This document shows positions 59,170 through 64,000 of a DNA stretch of 64,000 nucleotides, piece after piece (within the stretch, counting starts at the first letter, position 1; every line of letters starts with the position of its first letter). The position numbers and the translations under genes were made by a program. The stretch is taken from positions 23,395,001 to 23,459,000 of the forward strand of contig JBBDHG010000014.1 in the NCBI GenBank assembly GCA_037951165.1, written 5' to 3'. The stretch comes from Lophius americanus. Taxonomy: Eukaryota; Chordata; Actinopteri; Lophiiformes; Lophiidae. A model generated the notes under the pieces. That model searched no databases, was not told where the DNA came from, and saw nothing but the letters and a program-made list of their open reading frames with translations.

Positions 59170-59830
59170 CAAATGTAATTGAAAAAACTGGGCCTTTGCT
59201 GTCATCCCAGACAGAAAGGGTATAGTCCCCAAAAGCCCCCAATTTCCAGCATTGTACTAGTATTCCCCCTGATGGAACTCCTCAAATTAAATGTGAAGTT
59301 ATATCCGTATGTTTTTGAGAAAAAAAAAAGAAGCTCCTCCTTGTGAGTAAATACAAGATAGATATCTTCTTCTTCTTCTATTGTCTCTTCCCTTTAGTTG
59401 ACGCCAAAGTGGGTTACCTCGTTATATTCATTTGGCATATAGGTTTAACGCCAGATGCCCTTCCTGACACAACCCGCCCCTTTAGTCCGGGCTTTGGAAC
59501 CGGCACTAATGTGCAGCAAATTTGGACTAAATTGGATCAACGGACCAATGGACTAAAATCGACCGTTGGTTTTTTTCCAAAAATAACTCCCCATAGAGAT
59601 GTGAATATGAACTATTCAAGTAAACTAGACAGATCTTGAGTCGATTCATATGGACCAAATTTGGTTAAGAAGTTATTACCCAGAGATAAAGCTCTCAATA
59701 GTGTTGGAAAAATACGACTAAACTTTCCCAAAAATCAATCCCGTTCTTCTAACCCCTAGGTCCACGTGGGTATAATATTTGAAAATGATCCATGACATCG
59801 TTTTTGTGTTATTGTTGATGTGGAGCCGCT
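59170..59830 (+). mobile_element. Repeat A copy with a nested insertion
   Basis: Left signature (TTGCTGTCATCCCAGACAG, 59,197-59,215; AAAAGCCCCCAAT) through the right part (ATTTGAAAATGATCCATGACA near 59,780). At about 59,395-59,515 it is interrupted by another fish repeat carrying TTTAACGCCAGATGCCCTTC and CCGGGCTTTGGAACCGGCAC. Confidence 0.6.
59395..59515 (+). mobile_element. Nested retroposon fragment inside repeat A
   Basis: GATGCCCTTCCTGACACAAC...CCGGGCTTTGGAACCGG is a dispersed fish repeat core. It lies between the two halves of the repeat A unit, preceded by a (TTC)n run. Target duplications are not clear. Confidence 0.45.
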
Positions 59831-59834
59831 TATT

Positions 59835-62150
59835 TTCTCCTGAGAGTGAGGGGTGTGTGTTTTTGAAAAAGACAGAAAAAGGACAAATGCATGCATCCTA
59901 CCTAGCAGTGTAGTTACCGATGGGGGATGTACAGTCCTCTTGCTCCTGTGAATACAAGAGGGCTGTCCAGTCATGTGTGACAGAGGACACCACTTGTCCT
60001 CTCTCACCCATCCTACCCAAAATGTTAAACACATACACACTCAGATGTAAGCACAACCTCATAGCAACAAAAATACCAACACTACAACATGCACCAACAA
60101 GGCCTAAGGTTAGAATGGTACCACAATATGCTCCCCGCATTTGTCTCAATCGGCCCGCTGTCTGCCCGGTTGGTCACAATGGGAATACAGATTAGAGTGC
60201 AGCTTTTTCCACTTACTCACCCTCAATGTACGCAATATCAAGCTGACCTTTTTGGCCTTGCCATGGGGACTATAAACAACATATCATTGAGTACAATTCA
60301 ATATCCTGGATTTGCAAAGTTTATCTGCTGATAGCAAAGATTACTTCTTACTAAATAAATATGAAAAGCCTTGACCTGGAGCGGTTTTATCAATTATGTG
60401 TAGAACGGGTTCAATTCATTGAATGAATGAATGCTTATCCGAGCCTTAAAGACCATGGGGAAAAATTAAGGTCAATAAGGAAGTCATATTTTTTAACCTT
60501 TAAGATCCAATATACATATACTCCACTTTGGGTCAGATCAATTTACTTAAGGTTAGTTTAGTTCAGCACTATTCAGTTCTCTTCAGGTCGCTTCACTTCC
60601 AGAAGTCTCTCCAAAGGGCAAATTAGAGGAGAAGGAACGCAGCATGCAACATGAAATACTTGCAATTCAGAATGAATTCATGTACTGTGTATAACAAAGT
60701 GTCTGATAATGATAAAACAGTACCGGATTTCTTGCCAGTCTGTATCATTCCCCCCTTTGGGCTCACTGGCCGAGTACAAAGCAGCCCATACAGGCTGTTA
60801 TTGATCCATTAATTGGAAAGTGGCCCACTGTAGTGAAAGGGCTGGGCAGTATAGACAGACAGGAAGAGATGGAGGCTTCAGATGAGCCAGGACTCTAATT
60901 GGCAGGAAAGAGGCTTCTATGAAGTGGCATAAAGTGCTCTTCACTGGCTTGTTAGGGGGGGGGGGATGTAGATGCAAGCTACTTAAAGTGTGACAAGGAA
61001 AAAAAAAACACAATGATGAATAACAACCCTATACAGGATATTTAAGCCATTTTAATACAACAGTACAGGTGGTCTTCAGCTTTTTGTGTTTATTTAATCA
61101 ATAGTAATCATTACAGATGTCTGCAAAATGTTCCACCGTGATGTAATTGTATATTTCTAAGAATAAAAGTTAGATATTTGCTCTGTGTGCCTGGCTGCAT
61201 AATTAAAACCACCTATCCACGAGAAATCATTCTTATGCCATTCTCCTTAAATCCCGATCACAGTCTTTGCCAATAGAGCTGAGTTGATTGAAAAGTATAT
61301 CCAAGGAAAGGTCCTTGGTCATAAATGTAGAAAATATAAAGACTTCCATTCCCCCTTTCAGAAAACCCTAAGCTGTTATCATTTCAATGCAAAACAATTT
61401 CAGAAATTTATTCTTCATCTATTCCGTGGCCACATTCCTTTGATATATCCTGTTCTGTTTTGTTTTTTGTTATTTTGTTCTCTTGGTTGAAGGCTGCGAT
61501 GTAAGGAGGTTTTTAGGTATGGATAAAAAATCTTATCAAACGCATAGGAGGTGAAAGTACTGAGGTAGACTGTCTGACCTCCACCCTAGTCATAGCGAGC
61601 CACCATAGAGCAAGGATGATATTGAAAGAGATTATTGAATTGGAGTCAAACAGCTCACTAAAAGGATACATTTCTTTCTATACGTGACATTTGAATTCAC
61701 GACTGCCATCAATTCAGGCAGGAGTTGTGCACTGCATAGTAAACATGGTTGTGTTACCGGAATCAATGGCACTACAACAGTTTGGAAGCCATTTCTTTTA
61801 AAGACGTCTGCGTCCACAGTTTGTCTTTCCACAGCAGGGAGTTTGAGATAGTCCTGGAATCATTTTAGTCAAATACAAACACATTAGTTCCTGTCTTCCT
61901 GTGGTCTATGCACGTAATTACCTTCATTATTGTTTGCTATTGATAGATACCTCTGTAAATACCATAAAGCAACAGGGATTTTTGTGACCTTGTCTCTGAA
62001 AGACCACAGCGGTGATGTGTCCTTGTGAGCACATGTGTGCAAAAGTGTGAAACCCCCTTATATGATCAGGTTTCCCATTATCCAAAAAGCAGCGGATCAT
62101 TCCACACATACAAGCCCCAGTCCTTCACAAAGGAAATCTCCAGCTGTGGG
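59835..62150. other. Intron 1, distal segment before exon 2
   Basis: No recognised element or exon. Poly(G) at about 60,956-60,966. A short (GAAT)n-like run near 60,418. Confidence 0.4.
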
Positions 62151-62159
62151 AAAAAAAAG

Positions 62160-62400
62160 TTCAACATCTAAGCTCAGATTCCATTAATGTTTTCTGCTGA
62201 AAATGACGTCTGCCAAATTTGACTTTCAACTCCGCAAATTTACTCTCGAATGGTTAATTAGCCTGCCTCATGCAGTTAATGAAATGCTGCAACCTAAACA
62301 ATCTAATTCACATTCCCATGACTGCCGTATCTCCCTTCTCCTTTCTGCATAATTAATCATATGTCAGTAGGAAGTCTTGTTTCACAGCAGGCCTTTGTGA
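62160..62400. other. Candidate conserved noncoding block upstream of pcdh17 exon 2
   Basis: Repeat-free sequence with GGTTAATTAGCC (62,253-62,264) and CATAATTAATCATATG (62,348-62,363), both homeodomain-like, plus GCAGTTAATGAAATGC. Lies 40-280 bp before the exon 2 acceptor. Confidence 0.28.
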
Positions 62401-62438
62401 AAACCCACTACATACTTTTGTTTTCTCTCTCTCCACAG

Positions 62439-62497
62439 ACGGACAATTTCCCCACTGAGCCTAATTATATGGGTAGCAGACAACAGTTTGTTCAAAG
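62439..62497 (+). CDS. pcdh17: pcdh17 second coding exon (59 bp)
   Basis: Small cytoplasmic-tail exon. It is preceded by a pyrimidine tract and CAG (62,436-62,438) and followed by GTAAGA at 62,498. Joined in phase 0 to the first coding exon it reads TDNFPTEPNYMGSRQQFVQ and ends with two bases (AG) of a split Ser codon. This matches the mammalian PCDH17 tail closely and follows directly on the MSIIQ that ends the first coding exon. At 59 bp it is shorter than a typical exon, and only the splice signals plus the peptide match make it visible. Confidence 0.93.
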
Positions 62498-62907
62498 GTA
62501 AGAGTTGGAATCTACAACAATCACTTCATTTCAGACCTCAGTTTTCTTTCCACTAATGGTCCCAGCACAGTACTATCCCATCAGTAACTAAACTGACAAT
62601 AAAATGTACTGACTCGTAGCAACCAGAGAGAGGGCATGTACATTTAATTAGGTCTGAAAGTGGTCACAAACAGCACACATTACAGCTTCTCTTGTTTCCT
62701 TTAATCTGCAGTCTTCTTTTTGCAGACTGCACTTCTGGTGCTATTTTTGTCAAAGCATTTCATTACATCCTCAACCCGATAATATTTTTCCTTGTTTTGT
62801 TTAATCATTCGGAGGCGCTCATCAATATTTCATTCTGACTCCAAAAAAACCCAAAACGAAGCCTGAGCCTGTGCTAATATTCCCTCTTTTGTTGTTTATT
62901 TTTCTAG
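62498..62907 (+). other. pcdh17: pcdh17 intron 2 (410 bp)
   Basis: Begins GTAAGA and ends TTTTTCTAG with a pyrimidine-rich tract. I see no repeat or element in it. Confidence 0.92.
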
Positions 62908-63080
62908 TAGTTCGACATTCAAAGACCCGGAGCGGGCAAGTCTCAGAGACAGTGGTCATGGTGACAGCGATCAGGCCGACAGTGACCAGGACACAAACAA
63001 AGGGTCTTGCTGCGATATGTCTGCAAAAGAAGCTCTCAAGATGAAGGCCACGGGAATTAAACCACCACCGCTGGAGCAAG
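62908..63080 (+). CDS. pcdh17: pcdh17 third coding exon (173 bp)
   Basis: Continues the cytoplasmic tail: the split Ser codon is completed, then SSTFKDPERASLRDSGHG and an acidic Ser/Asp segment DSDQADSDQDTNKGSCC, which I take to be the conserved CM1-type motif of delta protocadherins. It ends LEQ plus one base at GTGAGC (63,081), phase 1. The expected next exon should begin with the EPEEC segment of the CM2 region and lies outside the window. The acceptor is TAGTAG, two overlapping AGs, so the first residue after the junction may vary by one Ser. About 909 codons of the protein, of roughly 1,150-1,200 expected for the family, are in this window. Confidence 0.94.
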
Positions 63081-64000
63081 GTGAGCCTTCTTTGGTTTAA
63101 TTGACTGCAGGGGAGAACGAGCTATTTAGCTTATGTAACAACTATAATAAGCTGTTGCTTGAGGTAATGAGTATCCATACTTTGCCTGTGCTGCGGTTAT
63201 TATAAAAGTTGGAGATATTAATGAATGGTCACTGCGGCCGCAGATCATTTGTGTTAACGTGATAACGCCTAAAGCTATACCGCGGATCATTTTCACATTT
63301 GATAGCCCCAGAAACCTTAGTGCGTAGAAAAACTGGATTGATTCTGGGAATTTTCAGTTCTATATTTCCTCCCCTAGGGGAAGCTTTATCCCCCAAATCA
63401 CAATTTTTGGGCCATAATTTGGTCCGATTTAGACTAACTTTAGTCCGATTATGATCAAATTGGCTCATATGAATGGATCCAAGAAACTCTGTGGGGAAAA
63501 ATTGTCAATAAAAATTTAATCAGGATTGAGTCACTATGGGATCTTATCTCAGAGCATACTGCTGACATCATAGAAAAAAGTTAGACTGAGTCAATATGCA
63601 TTGTTTGAGATTATTAATCAGTCACATTAAATATGAGGAGCTCATTGCTTGTGCAATGCAGGGGATTGGTTGGCTTTTTGGGCGTACACCTTTGTTGTCA
63701 GGGATGACGGCGTAGGTCCGTGTTGAGCTCCCGACATACTTTAATGCTTCAAATCTGAACCTATCCCGGTCTACTTCATTCTCCTCTTCTTTGTTCTCTG
63801 CACTTTTCTCATTTAATGTGTGTTTGTGTGCGTGCGGCGTGTGTAGATGGTGATGTGTGTATTTGAGGGTGTTAGTGAGTGCGCATTCTATACACGTCTT
63901 CGGTTTATCAAAGCAGACAAGCCCATTATGTTTTTATAAGTCCAACTACTTCAGCCTCTCCATTTAGTCCCCCTTCCCTGAACACCCGTCTCTGAAACTT
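63081..64000 (+). other. pcdh17: pcdh17 intron 3, 5' part (continues beyond the window)
   Basis: Starts GTGAGC. Holds a repeat A copy on the opposite strand (63,240-63,725) and a GT-rich stretch at 63,818-63,880. No fourth exon appears before the window ends. Confidence 0.85.
63240..63725 (-). mobile_element. Repeat A copy (minus), long variant
   Basis: Reverse orientation: right-part signature at 63,240-63,300 (ATCATTTTCACATTTGATAG), the CCTAGGGGAAGC core (63,375-63,386), the extra segment GAGTCACTATGGGATCTTAT (63,526-63,545), and the left signature GCAATGCAGGGGATTGG to GGGATGACGGCGTAGG at the right end. Shares the extra segment with the copy at 32.1-32.7 kb. Confidence 0.6.

Larger units (their letters stand above)
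43441..62438 (+). other. pcdh17: pcdh17 intron 1 (18,998 bp)
   Basis: Bounded by GTAAGG at 43,441 and ...CTCTCCACAG at 62,438. The first 4 kb (43.6-47.5 kb) show almost no recognisable transposon sequence. Further in are a LINE 3' end, inverted-repeat DNA elements, microsatellites and two repeat A clusters, each listed separately. No additional exon with good splice signals was recognised. Confidence 0.93.

Overview
The window is ray-finned fish (teleost) nuclear DNA. It is AT-rich and has long stretches without coding potential. It holds a multi-exon gene with GT-AG introns, many AT/GT/GATA microsatellites, and remnants of non-LTR retrotransposons, tRNA-derived SINEs and short inverted-repeat elements of kinds I recognise from fish genomes. 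Nothing looks bacterial, plasmid or phage.

The only gene I can support is pcdh17 (protocadherin-17, a delta-2 non-clustered protocadherin), on the + strand and cut off by the right edge. A GC-box/CCAAT promoter candidate lies at about 39.1 kb and a probable noncoding first exon ends at a GTAAGT donor at 39,890. The second exon begins at 40,642, carries two short upstream ORFs, and encodes the signal peptide, six cadherin repeats, the membrane span and the first part of the cytoplasmic tail (40,945-43,440). A 19.0 kb intron follows, then a 59-bp exon (62,439-62,497), a 410-bp intron and a 173-bp exon (62,908-63,080). The rest of the tail lies beyond the window. The ORF stays open for 39 codons past the first coding donor, so a short retained-intron isoform is possible.

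The first 39 kb look like an upstream gene desert. They contain at least three kinds of decayed LINE: an RTE-like reverse transcriptase at 17.4-18.5 kb, an unassigned non-LTR C-terminal domain at 19.1-19.5 kb, and an L1/Tx1-like ORF2 C-terminus at 25.9-26.3 kb. A dispersed family of short L2/CR1-like fragments carries the GVPQGS reverse-transcriptase motif. Two copies of one tRNA-derived SINE are present. The most abundant component is a family I cannot name ('repeat A'), with about 13 copies or pieces in 64 kb. It has partly tandem internal units and a recurrent CACTAGGGGG core.

Intron 1 is poor in recognisable repeats over its first 4 kb. It then holds a LINE 3' end, DNA-transposon-like elements with terminal inverted repeats, two more repeat A copies and several AT-rich, homeobox-site-like blocks that could be conserved enhancers. 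I found no convincing new biological system. The best leads are repeat A with its CTCF-like core, the long inverted-repeat element at 48.36-48.65 kb, and a near-perfect 50-bp palindrome at 17.27 kb.
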